Assembly (NCBI GenBank): GCA_022497155.1
Contig: MU385798.1
Coordinates: 39,454-103,453, forward strand
Direction: 5' to 3'
Origin: Whalleya microplaca
Lineage: Eukaryota > Ascomycota > Sordariomycetes > Xylariales > Xylariaceae
DNA length: 64,000 nt
Below the pieces are notes generated by a model that had not been told where the DNA came from, searched no databases, and was given only the letters and a program-made list of their open reading frames with translations. Every line of letters begins with the position of its first letter. Position 1 is the first letter of the stretch. Shown here in pieces: positions 54,416 through 64,000 of the stretch. Made by a program: the position numbers and the translations under genes.

Positions 54416-54859
54416 AATAACCTAACGTAATCTAATGCCTGCCCCTCCCTTCTGACTAGTAACTTACGTGATGTAATGAACTATTGACGGTGACAAGCTG
54501 TCGGTTTTGATCTAAGAAAGCTAGTTGATAAGGCTTGCCAAGACCCACTTACTCGAAGCCCTGCCTGAACACACTTGAAGCGCTTGAATTTGTCAAGAAC
54601 TGTGAACTGACCTGGAACAGGGCCGACTTGGCCTATAACGTCGTCACCTTGGTTGACCTTAGATGAGCGGGGAGGCTAGAGGTCTAAGCTACCGGGGGGG
54701 CTTCTCCGAGCAGCTTAAAAGAAGTAGTACTCATATAGCAGTTTCTTCCGCCCCCGAAGTTCATAAGTCTTCCAGGACTCGCACATTTCGTCCCAAGACA
54801 ATTTATTCCGGTCAATACATTAAACCAAACATCCATCCTTATACTCAGAACTTAATACA
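54416..54859. other. intergenic between GH12 and GT2 genes
   Basis: 444 bp that must contain the GH12 terminator and the GT2 promoter. No TATA box is obvious. A 66-codon frame at 54663-54863 ends at the GT2 start and is probably chance. Confidence 0.5.
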
Positions 54860-57076
54860 ATGACTCGTACGCAAAACACCGTTCACAACAATGAGGCTGT
54901 CACCAACCCCTTCGACGACCGGTATCATGAGAGGGGACTGTCAAATTTAGGCTCCAGGAGTTCCCGTTCATCACGATCAAACGTATGCTTTCTGCTGACT
55001 TGCTTGCTTGCTTGATATCTCGTTAAGAAGCTCAGGAGCTAACGGGTTGCCAGGGTTCCGTTTCCTCGTATACATCCTCTGATAATTGTTCGGAATGTGG
55101 TTTTCCAGCTGTATCACGACTCCATGAGCCGGGCCGTCCAACTAGCCTCGACATCGTAAGTCGTCTGGCATCATGGTAGTTTTAGGACTCATCTAACTGA
55201 GTCTAAGACAAGGCTCTCGCCACGAGAACAAAGAGAGGAACAAGGCATAAACGAAAAATCGGTAAACCCATTTGACTCAGATGTTGAGGCCCCATCCACA
55301 CCTCGGGCAACCGTAGACCCAGAGAAGCTCGCAAGTGAGAGCGCATCTCAGGATGTGGTTGCGAAAAAGAGCATATGGAGTCGCCTGAAGAATTCCTTCA
55401 TCGAAACTTATTGCCCCAGGGAAGAAGCACCGCTAGTCCTACCGTCATGCCCCACAGACACGGAAAAGCTGTCGTACTTGCATACGAACCGGATACCGCT
55501 GTACTGTTTTGGTCTCTTGTCATTCCTTTCCCTGTCGGCCGGCATGTGGTTATTTGTAGTGTCCTCGGTGATCTTCTGTTGGTACGGCGTATTTGTTGCC
55601 TTCGTCAACTTCTACCTCATTATCTCATACTATGTCGGCGTCATCGGCAAAGACTGGAACTATGCCGAACATCTTCGGCGCGTTGCCGAGTACCCCATAA
55701 ATGATGAGACAGCCCCTACCATCGACGTATACTTACCAGTGTGTATGGAGCCGCTCGAGATCCTCGATAACACATGGGAACACATCATCCGTCTGGACTG
55801 GCCGGAGCATAAGTTGCAAATATGGGTTCTCGACGACGGGGCCCAGGACTCGGTAAAGGCACTAGCAGAGCGCTTTGGTTTCAACTACATGGTGCGCGAC
55901 GATCGGCCGCGTCTGAAAAAAGCCGGCAATCTTCGCTGGGCCTTTCAACGGACAAGCGGCGATTTCTTCACCATCTTCGATGCCGATTTCTGTCCACGCC
56001 CTGATTTCCTTAGGGAACTAGTCGTTGAACATCTTGACGAGCCAAAGTCATCCATCGTTCAGTCACCGCAGTTCTTCCGCGTCACAGATAACCAGACATG
56101 GACAGAGCAGGGCGCTGGAGCGACACAGGAATTGTTCTATCGTGTGGTTCAAGTCAATCGCGATCGGTGGGGGGCTTCAATCTGCGTTGGTAGCAACGCG
56201 ATGTATCGACGAGAGGCCCTCGTTGAGGTTGGCGGTACTGCCGACATAGGATTTTCAGAAGACGTCCACACAGGGTGAGTTGAGCACCCTTGAATCCTCT
56301 TACGCTAAGCATTCCTAATCCATACCACAGCTTTGGCTCCGTAGACCGAGGTTGGAAGGTTAAATACGTTCCTTTATGTCTTGCGACAGGAGTCTGTCCT
56401 CCTACTCCGCGCTCCTTCTTCTCGCAGCAGATGCGTTGGGCACGGGGCAGTACCACGCTATTGACGAACCCGCACTTTTGGAAATCGAGCTTAACCGTCA
56501 TGCAAAAAATTTGCTACCTTTGTGGTATGTGCCTTTACGATATCTCGTGACGTAATACGTCAATCACACATAGACAGACATCTGACCATACACTGTTTAG
56601 GCTTCTTCTACTACTCCGCAGTCTCGCTGAGTATTTTTATATCCCCGATTCCAGGTATCCTCTTGCTGCTATTCCGACCCGAGTGGTTCAAGTTTTACAA
56701 CTTGGCCTTTGCCATTCCTTCTATCGTCTACGGAATTGTCGTCTTCCGCTTCTGGGCCAAGGCATCGTTCGGCATGAATGTGCAACACATCATGGTCATC
56801 CAGTCATACGCATACTTGACAGCAATTAAGGACCGCATCTTCAACATCGAGCTTCTTTGGGCGGCATCGGGTGACGCCAAAGCCCACAAGAGCAACAAAT
56901 TCAGAAACATGCGACTGCTCTGCTGGGCCTGGACAATCATAATCATGGGTGGAATGATAACGGTCGTGACATACAGAATCGTCAAAGGGCTCCCATGGTA
57001 CGACCCGATCCCACTCATTGTCCTCAATCTGTACAACTTCTATGTCACGCATCGGTTCCTGTTCTGCAACTTCTAG
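54860..57076 (+). CDS. cellulose-synthase-like GT2 processive glycosyltransferase
   Basis: Five exons, 54860-54982, 55054-55155, 55208-56274, 56331-56524 and 56601-57076, with introns of 71, 52, 56 and 76 bp; 653 residues. The N-terminal ~160 residues are cytosolic and disordered and contain NPFDD (16-20) and NPFDSD (95-100). Two membrane helices follow (about 170-218). The GT-A catalytic domain has the full processive GT2 set: LDDG (Asp 284-285), FDADF (DxD at 333-335), SEDVHTG (Asp427) and QQMRWARGS (QxxRW at 463-467). Several C-terminal helices complete the channel (from FFYYSAVSLSIF to the end). Such enzymes polymerise a sugar from its UDP donor while extruding the chain through the plasma membrane. 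Candidate products are mixed-linkage beta-1,3/1,4-glucan (as for Aspergillus Tft1/CelA), cellulose-like glucan or a glucuronate-containing polymer. The neighbouring UGDH and GPI-anchored GH12 support a polysaccharide module. Each splice restores conserved sequence. Confidence 0.9.
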
Positions 57077-59433
57077 AACGGAACTATACGGGCTTGCAGG
57101 AACTACGCTGCGAGGGGGACGTTTGCGGTTTCCGGTGTTATGGGTCTGTTTTCTTCCAGACTCTAGGTGGGCAGTGACAGGATGTTCGAAAAGGAAGTAG
57201 AAGTTTGGATGAAGCAGATATTTCTATATTGTCGGTTATACATGCGCAAACAGATATCTTTCTGGAATAATCTTAATACAGTCTAGGGAATGGACCTTGG
57301 GATCGAGCTGTTGGTCAAAAACCACTTTAATCAAGGAATATTTTAGCCAAGTTTGTAATGATACTTGTTAAATGCTGACCTTAGGCCCCTATTGTTTTTT
57401 TAAAAGTATACCTCTTTCAAGTTAACCCTCATGTAATTTCAATGAAAAGTTGACGTTGACTAGTCGGCGGTTTAAGCTATAAGCTTTCCAATTACCTAAT
57501 GATAGCCATGCCTCGTGATATGGAAACCACGCTCCGGTATACTCGGTAAGGAAGGTAAATAGGCTTATTACCAATAACTTGTCCTGCTGCCACTTGCTTT
57601 AGCTCTTCGTTGTGCTCGTATTATCTCTCAGTAACGAAGTTACGTTAACTGCAGTCCACACGAGAGTGTTACTCTCCGCTCTACAGGAGTGAATATGGAA
57701 TTACATATAACCGCCGCCTGAATATATACCCAGAGAGTGTTCTGCCCCACGGCTTGAACTTGCACTGATTTAAGGCATTATCTCCATTGCTTCATCGTAT
57801 ATCGATACTGGGGAAAAATTAGGGAGCAACAGCGTTTTGCGGTCTTATCTAGGAAACCTAGGGTATATATGCTCGGTAGTTCGTGCGGAACAAAGGCTTG
57901 TAGAATATTACCATGATTCATTCAAAGGAGTAGAGAAATTTTCCCAAAGGGAAATTTATCTCGGTCTTTAGCGGGAGAACTACGCGTAAAATTCCATGGT
58001 CACTATTCCTTGCAGACTTAGCCACAGGTGACAGAACTGAAGTCCTCATTCCTCCTCATCAGGCAGACATGAAACCTTTAAAGCCATATAAAAAAATCTT
58101 TCTAACTGAAATCAGCGTTTTTACGTTATCGGACCATTGGAAATGGCCAGATGCCAGGGGCCACCCATTTCCTTCGTAATACCGAAAGATGATGATCCCT
58201 GTCGAGTAGAAAAGGTATCGTATAAATTGAAAAACCTTCGTGGGATTCTGTTAACACTAAATGGCTTTCAACTACACGTATCTACATCGATGTATTTGCT
58301 AAAACCAATGGGCGTGGAAAGTATATCTACTATTGAATGAACTACAGCGAGAATAGCCGTTTCGGGGAGTGAAGCGCATAATCCACCTGCCGTATGCTGA
58401 TTGATCACGGTGGTTCCATTTACCGGAGGCTCCTCAATGTTAATAATGTATTGAAGCATGTGTCTGATGCTTGACAGATCGTCAAATGTCGAGACAAAAT
58501 CAGTGCATAGCAGCCTCCCTCCAGCTCGTACACCACCCGTTGGTGAGTAATTGAATAGTCACACTACTGGCCAACTGCGGTCGTGCGTTAAAGGGTGTAC
58601 CTCTTGCCTGACGTATAAGAGAAATCTTCAAAGCCAGGGCCAGTTGGACACAAGCGCGTGCGTATGAGGTTGCAGCCATCACCAGGCTGTTAGATAGGCG
58701 ATGAATACATATTTAAACCTTCCATAAACATCCATATGACTCCTTGTTATCCAAGAAAACACTTAGTTACTCTTTCCTTTTAGCAATAACACAGGTAGGG
58801 CGAAGGCACCGATTACTCCTGCTCATGTTGTAACATGAATGTACTGGTGTTACTGAACCCAGCCAGTGAGTCAGGAACTGACTCAGGGGTACACGAAACT
58901 GTACGCCTTTCGCCAGGGTATCGAGTACGTAATAAATAAAAGATAAACTCGGTGCTACGGTGCTTGGATAGGACTTTGATGCGGCTTACCAATAGATGTC
59001 GACAGAGATACTTCCCATAAGCACCCGGCCGGTAAATGTGGTGGAAATTACTAAACCTATAAATTCCGTATATGTGGGAACTGCTTGGAAGCTGAATCAC
59101 ATCAATCACAAGATGACTTTTAGCTATCTGAGTCATCTACAAAATGACCACTTTGTAGCTCTTGAGAGATAGGGAGCAAACATTCGACATTGAACCCATG
59201 ACGAGTAAGTGACAGGATCTTGGAATGAATGACAGACATGATGAATCACGCATGTGTGCAAGCCAAACTTCTGGCTTTTGAATATCATATATTAAGACAC
59301 AATTTCCCTTCATCTACATCCAGACTATCTGATTCATATCATAACACAGATATGACAGGCATCTTACAGAACCACATAAGACGCAATCACATATAAGATA
59401 TACATGTTACCAAGTTTATACTTTATTACGAAG
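57077..59433. other. intergenic, gene-free
   Basis: 2.4 kb after the GT2 gene. Short frames up to 107 codons (58813-59136, -) lack coding character. No repeats or RNA genes were recognised. Confidence 0.5.
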
Positions 59434-59685
59434 ATGGCAACGAACGATGTCGCACATGACAAAGGACTCGGCTGGGTTGATACTGTAGTTTCGGAGTTCG
59501 AGTCGGCCCTAAAGAAACTACTATCCGAGCTTCCCGCAGACGAGCGAGTCCTAGCGGAGGATACTGCGAGAGCAGACTGGGAGGAGATCCTCGAAAACGC
59601 GAAGACCTACAAGGCAGATGGCGAGGGCAAGGCTCGAGGCAAGATTGCGAAGGTTATGACCGACACCAAAAAGTGCAAGTATTAG
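59434..59685 (+). CDS. possible small acidic protein, 83 residues
   Basis: A compact frame starting at MATNDVAHDKGLGWVDT; an in-frame ATG ten codons upstream (59404) is also present. I chose the second ATG for its favourable A at -3 and G at +4. The sequence is amphipathic and charged (SEFESALKKLLSELPADERVL, ADWEEILENAKTYKADGEGKARG), looks helical, and differs from the AT-rich nonsense around it in composition. No signal peptide, membrane segment or known domain is visible. It may be a genuine small subtelomeric gene, or a fragment of a larger lost gene. Support is limited to codon character and start context. Confidence 0.4.
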   Translation: MATNDVAHDKGLGWVDTVVSEFESALKKLLSELPADERVLAEDTARADWEEILENAKTYKADGEGKARGKIAKVMTDTKKCKY

Positions 59686-60948
59686 GAAGTCGATAGACCC
59701 AGAGACATGTCTTCCCTGGCGCTGAGGGGAGTGATCTATGAATGTTAGGGGGATCCGGGTACCTACGCCATAGGACTTTGCGATGGTTTTTGTTATAGCT
59801 TGACTCCTATATGGGAGATCAAGGGGAGATAGGCAAGGCAAACACAGATATCTGACAATAACTTACGAATTCTTGGATCATTACCGGCGCGCACTCGTTG
59901 TTACTTGATTACTTTATGACCTGTTCTATAATATACGATGTTGGCCTCGATGAGCCCGAAGAATGGGGGTTGAAGTCGTGTCTTTCGCACTGACTATGGG
60001 CCGTAAGTGACAGTAGAAATTGATTGGATGAATGCCGTAATCGGCTACTTGATCAAGTAGGCGGGGAAAGCTGCTGTGTTTGTCCTATATATGCCAAGTT
60101 CATGCTCCTGAAATATTTCAGGGAATCACCAATTTTCAATTCAAAACATCTACTATTCATGTTTGTTAGGTACATGTTGTGAATGATGACAGCACTAGTA
60201 AGCCGGGGTTGGTGTGCTCAATATTTCTTCCACAGGGTTCTAACCAGCCTTCGAAGTCTTTGTGACTCTGTGTTCTATGGTCGCCACTTTGTTTAAACAC
60301 AATTTCGCTACATTCACATTCCAACTGTCCTACTATCTCTCACACCTCGTCCATTAGAACTGATGAAATAGACGCAGGTTATGAGTAGTATAGTAGTTAT
60401 TATTAGAGAAGTATCATCACTAGAGTCAGAGGAGGCAGAGCCTCCTATATATAAGCTACAGCTTGTGGGGCGTCCAGCCACCTGAATTAGACCCCTGTAA
60501 TCCGTCAAGAACGATATCGGTTATCTTTATATGTGTAGTAATCCCTGTAGTTGACTGCTCTGCCGTCCACTATCTCCCCAATTGACAACGAGTATTAATC
60601 ATCACACTAAACAAATATGCTATGTAATATAATGATATTAAATTGCGCAACTTGTAGCAGAGGCAGAACTTTGCCAGATTTAATGTAAATCTAACTATAG
60701 CTTTACTAATTCGCCAGATTTTCTGATTACCGGTGTGGGGCTTCTTGTATAACACCTTAGAGGAAGGATTCCTGAAAGTATGGCAATTTATATTATAAAG
60801 AGGATTGTAGTAATTTCAGTCGTGGTATGATATTAAATGAGCTAGTTTTCACTTGGGAACCTTTATGCACTTTCATAATCTAAATCTCGGGAAATAGGAA
60901 CTGATGATTCTATAGGTCTCTTAATACTGAATGCCGCCATTATTCATT
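59686..60948. other. intergenic
   Basis: 1.3 kb, AT-rich, no gene recognised. It includes the presumed 3' region of the small plus-strand frame and of the minus-strand membrane-protein gene. Confidence 0.5.
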
Positions 60949-61958
60949 TCAACCAGGTAGCTCCGATCGAGTCCTAGAATCCAGCTCTGAATGCGCTGGC
61001 ACTTCGCTCCCGTCAACTCTAGGTTGAGAGCTCCCTGACAGCTCAGCCTTTCCGAATCCAGATTGGGCTATATCGAGTTGAGAATGTTCTGTCCCTCTTG
61101 TTCTTTGGTGTCCGCGTCGAATGAGGAGCCAAATTATCAAGATGGCGAGTGCAAGTCCTGTCACAGGTCCTATCACTGCGCCTGCAATCCAAGCTTGATT
61201 TCCGCCATGGGGAGAGGGGCCGTTCATTGTCGTCGTGGACGTCGACGTTGGGACGGAGAGCGAGGAAACCAAAGAAGGGGACGATGTAATAATCGAGCTT
61301 GGTGACGAATTTGGGAGGTCGGATGTAGCAGTACCTTTTGATGTCCTTCAGGTTAATTTTGACTGATAGAATCCATCGGGGTGTAGTGGGGTAATGTACT
61401 CACCAATTGACGTTGTGATTACTGGATTTTGACGGTAGATGGTATATTGTAGCCAGCCCGCCCGGCATCTGATATTACTGGCCGATGGGTAGCCAGATGG
61501 AGATGTAGCATATATCGTTATTGTTACGCACGACGAACCATCATCGCTATGTGAAAAAGCTTAGCTTTGGTTATGCATTCGGCGTTTTGTAATGTTCATA
61601 ATCCACCTCGGAAAGTCTTTCAGGCTTACCACTTAGCTGTTGAGCCAGAGTCGTAGCTCATTGTATTTCCATAACACCCCGTGGCAAATATGCATTTCTC
61701 CTGCCTGTAACTACAATCTCCAGCAAATGTGCCAGAGGTTACCCAAGAAGTACCTGAACCAGCGAGTAGAGTAAACAAAGACAAACTCTCGACGCCCGAA
61801 AATGTGTCTATCTATATCTTAGTCTTCGTTCGTTTCTCTATGGTTCTATCAACATCCAACCGGTGGGACTTACATATGGACGGATAGTACCCGATAAAAT
61901 CGGGACCTTCTTCGACAGCAAGCGATGAAGTCGGTGTTGTAACTGTTGTTGCTGCCAT
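60949..61958 (-). CDS. single-pass membrane protein with Ser/Thr-rich stalk
   Basis: Four exons, 61958-61874, 61807-61630, 61546-61404 and 61334-60949, with introns of 66, 83 and 69 bp; 263 residues. The N-terminal half has spaced cysteines (GTFAGDCSYRQEKCIFATGCYG, CDDGSSC, IRCRAGW), followed by a Ser/Thr/Pro-rich stalk (about 137-175), one transmembrane helix (AWIAGAVIGPVTGLALAILIIWLL) and a hydrophilic cytoplasmic tail of about 65 residues starting with RRGHQR. The first acceptor is the second of two tandem TAG words, which alone keeps the frame. No cleavable signal peptide is evident. This arrangement is common in ascomycete wall-sensor-like proteins of unknown function. The overall plan matches the gene at 40314-41553, though clear sequence identity between the two was not seen. 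Role unknown; exon structure is internally consistent. Confidence 0.65.
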
Positions 61959-63724
61959 GAAGACTCAATTTATCCGAGTTGGTACGAATTTGAATTCGAT
62001 TATGGTTGCACCTAGACTTATTGGCGGCACCAATTGGTTCATGGATAGAATGTTGCGGTACCCGTGAGAAGGCGTTGGAATTTTTTTCTCGAGGGTCGGC
62101 TGGGTCTAGCTAAAGGACGCTGGTTGAATTCCACAGACGCTCAGCTGAAAAGCCCGAAGACAGAGAACGTGTCACACGCATGAGAAAGCTGTATGATTTC
62201 GCGTTCCCCGTGTTGTGCTACCCGAGAAGCTGACTGTGGCTTGCGTTTTTGCCAATCACTATACGTCAGGTGCGCCATGGGAGGCGCATATACAAGACTA
62301 TTGATGGTTAGGATGCCACGGTCAAAAGGACCGTACGGTCAGCCCGTGCAATATAGGTGATATGTCCGAAATACAGTTACATTCAACGGCGTAGGCGCTC
62401 AACAATGTCTAATATAGTACGCGGGTCTCTTCGGGATATGCATTGCGTTATTGCGAATCGTGATGGAACGAATATCATAAGGAAAATGCCTGGTATGCAA
62501 GGTATCACACTTATTGTATGTGCAATTGTCATATAAGTGCTACCGTGATCGAAACCAGTGAATTGATTGTTGTAAATGTCTTCGTGGTCTTCTCTCAATA
62601 AGATGATCGTATCGAATTGAATACAGAGCTTCGGAACTACTATTCACCCGATCTCCATACTGATAGGAGTAATTAACAACTACCCCTATCGTGAATCAAG
62701 GGCAATGAAGACTGTTAGAATACCTATTACGTGTGGCCTAGAGGTTGGACTTGCGAGCTGTAGATCTAGCGGGCTGTATCAGAGAATAAAGACCTGCTAC
62801 CCTACCTCCCAGTTCAGAAGACATGCGAACAGCCCCTCGATGAGTCAGCTGCACGCCCAATACCTCTAGAAGGATCTGACTATAGCGCTACAGCATTACA
62901 CATACTCAAGCAACCTAATATAATTTGAAAATAATATTATACCTATCTAGGTAAAAGCAATATGATGTATTAGCTTAAGACAATTGTGTTTAGGACTGAT
63001 GTGCCCAGGCATATAGTTTATAAGACGGCTCTTCTTTAAAGACCAAGATTGCATGTGTCACGTTCCTTAGTATATATATATTACGATATAAGTGTGACAA
63101 GCTGTGCCAGAAAGTCTGGTTCGCGCTCGACGTCCCGTGACAATTTACTGGTCTTAAGTTAGTCTTATATAGTACTATATATAAGTATAGCCCATATAGA
63201 TAACATTTCACTGCTAAGCAGTTAGAGAAACCATCTTTAATATATATAACTTAAACTTAGTTACTAGCCTTTAAGTCCTTTTAACTGATTAAAACACGTA
63301 ACATAATAAGAAATTTATAATAGAAAAGACATATACATTTAGTAACCAAAAGTTCCGCGGGCTTGGGTAATTAAGCTAGATACCAACCACCGTATAAATA
63401 GCCAACTTTACCGTGGGAATAACCGTTTTATCGGCTTGAGTCGCCGATACCCCGAAACCTTAAGCATAGCCCATTACAGTATATTATAAAGGGAAAAGCT
63501 TTTCTAAATAATAGCGACGAAGAATTAGATATTTATATAAAAGATCGCAGCATATAAAAAGCCGGGTGGTTAAGAGTTATTATGATAATAAATTTCACTA
63601 TAGATTACATAGTTATAGGTGATACCGAGTTGGCTTTTTCTGTGTTCCTTTCGCTTACGTTTAGAACTATTTATATACTATTATTTATAATTCCTTATTA
63701 AACCAAGTATTGAACGGCGAAGTA
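61959..63724. other. subtelomeric gene-free DNA, AT-rich towards the end
   Basis: 1.8 kb. The left part holds the promoter of the minus-strand membrane-protein gene; from about 62,880 to 63,710 the sequence becomes strikingly rich in TA/TATA words with almost no long open frame, as expected for decayed subtelomeric DNA. A stretch near 62,733-62,800 has an A-box-like beginning but no B-box. Confidence 0.55.
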
Positions 63725-63736
63725 CTAACTTCGCCG
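63715..63736. repeat. perfect 9-bp inverted repeat at the stop codon of the truncated frame
   Basis: CGGCGAAGT at 63715-63723 pairs with ACTTCGCCG at 63728-63736 around a four-base loop (ACTA). On the minus strand the loop is TAGT and supplies the TAG stop of the frame that enters from the telomere. Confidence 0.8.
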
Positions 63737-63883
63737 CTTAGACCAGACAAGAGGTGCTCTCTCAGGGTGTAACATCTGCTGCAACAAGACCATGGCAGAA
63801 TCTGTCTTAATGAGGTCGAGAACCCGCTCGCGGGCTGCCTCTACCGTTTCTCCTTCGAAGGTCAATGGGTCCACTCGCTTGGG
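63725..63883 (-). pseudogene. 3' remnant of a gene truncated by the telomere
   Basis: On the minus strand a frame is open from the first codon after the telomere repeats (CCC at 63883-63881) for 52 codons to a TAG at 63727-63725. There is no initiating Met at the front; the repeat immediately before it gives an in-frame TAA. The peptide looks like ordinary protein (PKRVDPLTFEGETVEAARER, then VLDLIKTDSAMVLLQQ and HPERAPLVWSKRR), with balanced charged residues, and is GC-richer than the AT-rich DNA to its left. I do not recognise the family. The most economical reading is the C-terminal end of a gene whose remainder was lost when the chromosome end was broken and capped, or a fragment of a repeated telomere-associated gene. 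It is not expected to be expressed as a functional protein. Confidence 0.5.
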
Positions 63884-63889
63884 TTAGGG

Positions 63890-63930
<41 letters not shown>

Positions 63931-64000
63931 GGTTAGGGTTAGGGTTAGGGTTAGGGTTAGGGTTAGGGTTAGGGTTAGGGTTAGGGTTAGGGTTAGGGTT
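63881..64000 (+). repeat. telomere, (TTAGGG)n
   Basis: About 20 head-to-tail TTAGGG units run to the last base, with the G-rich strand pointing 5' to 3' towards the end of the window, the correct orientation for a right chromosome end. One unit at 63908-63914 is the seven-base variant TTTAGGG. TTAGGG is the usual telomere sequence of filamentous ascomycetes. The array is probably cut by the assembly rather than full length. Confidence 0.98.

Noticed and set aside
62733..62800. Possible tRNA-like or SINE-like sequence (GTGTGGCCTAGAGG start)
   Set aside because: Anticodon-stem-like pairing is weak and the T-arm consensus is absent; at most a decayed tRNA-derived fragment.
1..64000. CRISPR arrays, bacterial operons, rRNA genes or intact transposons
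   Set aside because: No spaced direct repeats, no rRNA-like conserved blocks, no transposase, reverse transcriptase or long terminal repeats were found on either strand.

Overview
The window is the right-hand end of a chromosome of a filamentous ascomycete (Pezizomycotina). The evidence is short GT-AG introns of 52-117 bp with CTRAC-like branch points, fungal-restricted families (cellobiose dehydrogenase, Rds1-type ferritin-like protein, BIM1-like copper protein, GH12), AT-richer intergenic DNA, and an uninterrupted (TTAGGG)n array from about 63,881 to the last base. Species cannot be read from the sequence; a sordariomycete-like fungus is a guess. Coding density is moderate: about 20 genes, most reconstructed here by joining open frames across introns, separated by 0.4-3.5 kb intergenic stretches.

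Layout. 2-14 kb holds mainly secreted or stress functions: a two-domain cellobiose dehydrogenase (-), a Tyr/Gln-rich six-repeat protein (+), a GH92 alpha-mannosidase (-) and an Rds1-like ferritin-fold secreted protein (+). 15-38 kb is a housekeeping block: SAGA subunit Spt8 (-), a Ulp1/C48-type cysteine protease (-), a PGAP4-like GPI-glycan glycosyltransferase (+, its intron contains an assembly gap), an SRR1-domain protein (-), a BIM1-like GPI-anchored copper protein (+), Doa1/PLAA (-), a STRAP-type WD40 protein (+) and a basic coiled-coil protein (+). 40-48 kb has a single-pass membrane protein (+), an Old-Yellow-Enzyme flavoprotein (-) and a GNAT acetyltransferase (+), set in sparse DNA.

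49.9-57.1 kb, 7-14 kb from the telomere, is the most interesting block: UDP-glucose 6-dehydrogenase (-), a GPI-anchored GH12 beta-glucanase-like protein (+) and a cellulose-synthase-like GT2 (+). A sugar-nucleotide enzyme, a beta-1,4-glucan-type hydrolase and a processive synthase side by side suggest a subtelomeric module for a cell-wall or extracellular beta-polysaccharide. This is inference from gene content and order. The GT2 also carries two NPFX(1,2)D endocytic signals in its N-terminal tail.

Distal to this are a possible 83-residue small protein, a second single-pass membrane protein, an AT-rich gene-free stretch, and a 52-codon open frame that runs straight out of the telomere repeats, apparently the 3' end of a gene cut off by the chromosome end. 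I saw no CRISPR arrays, rRNA, convincing tRNA genes or intact transposons.
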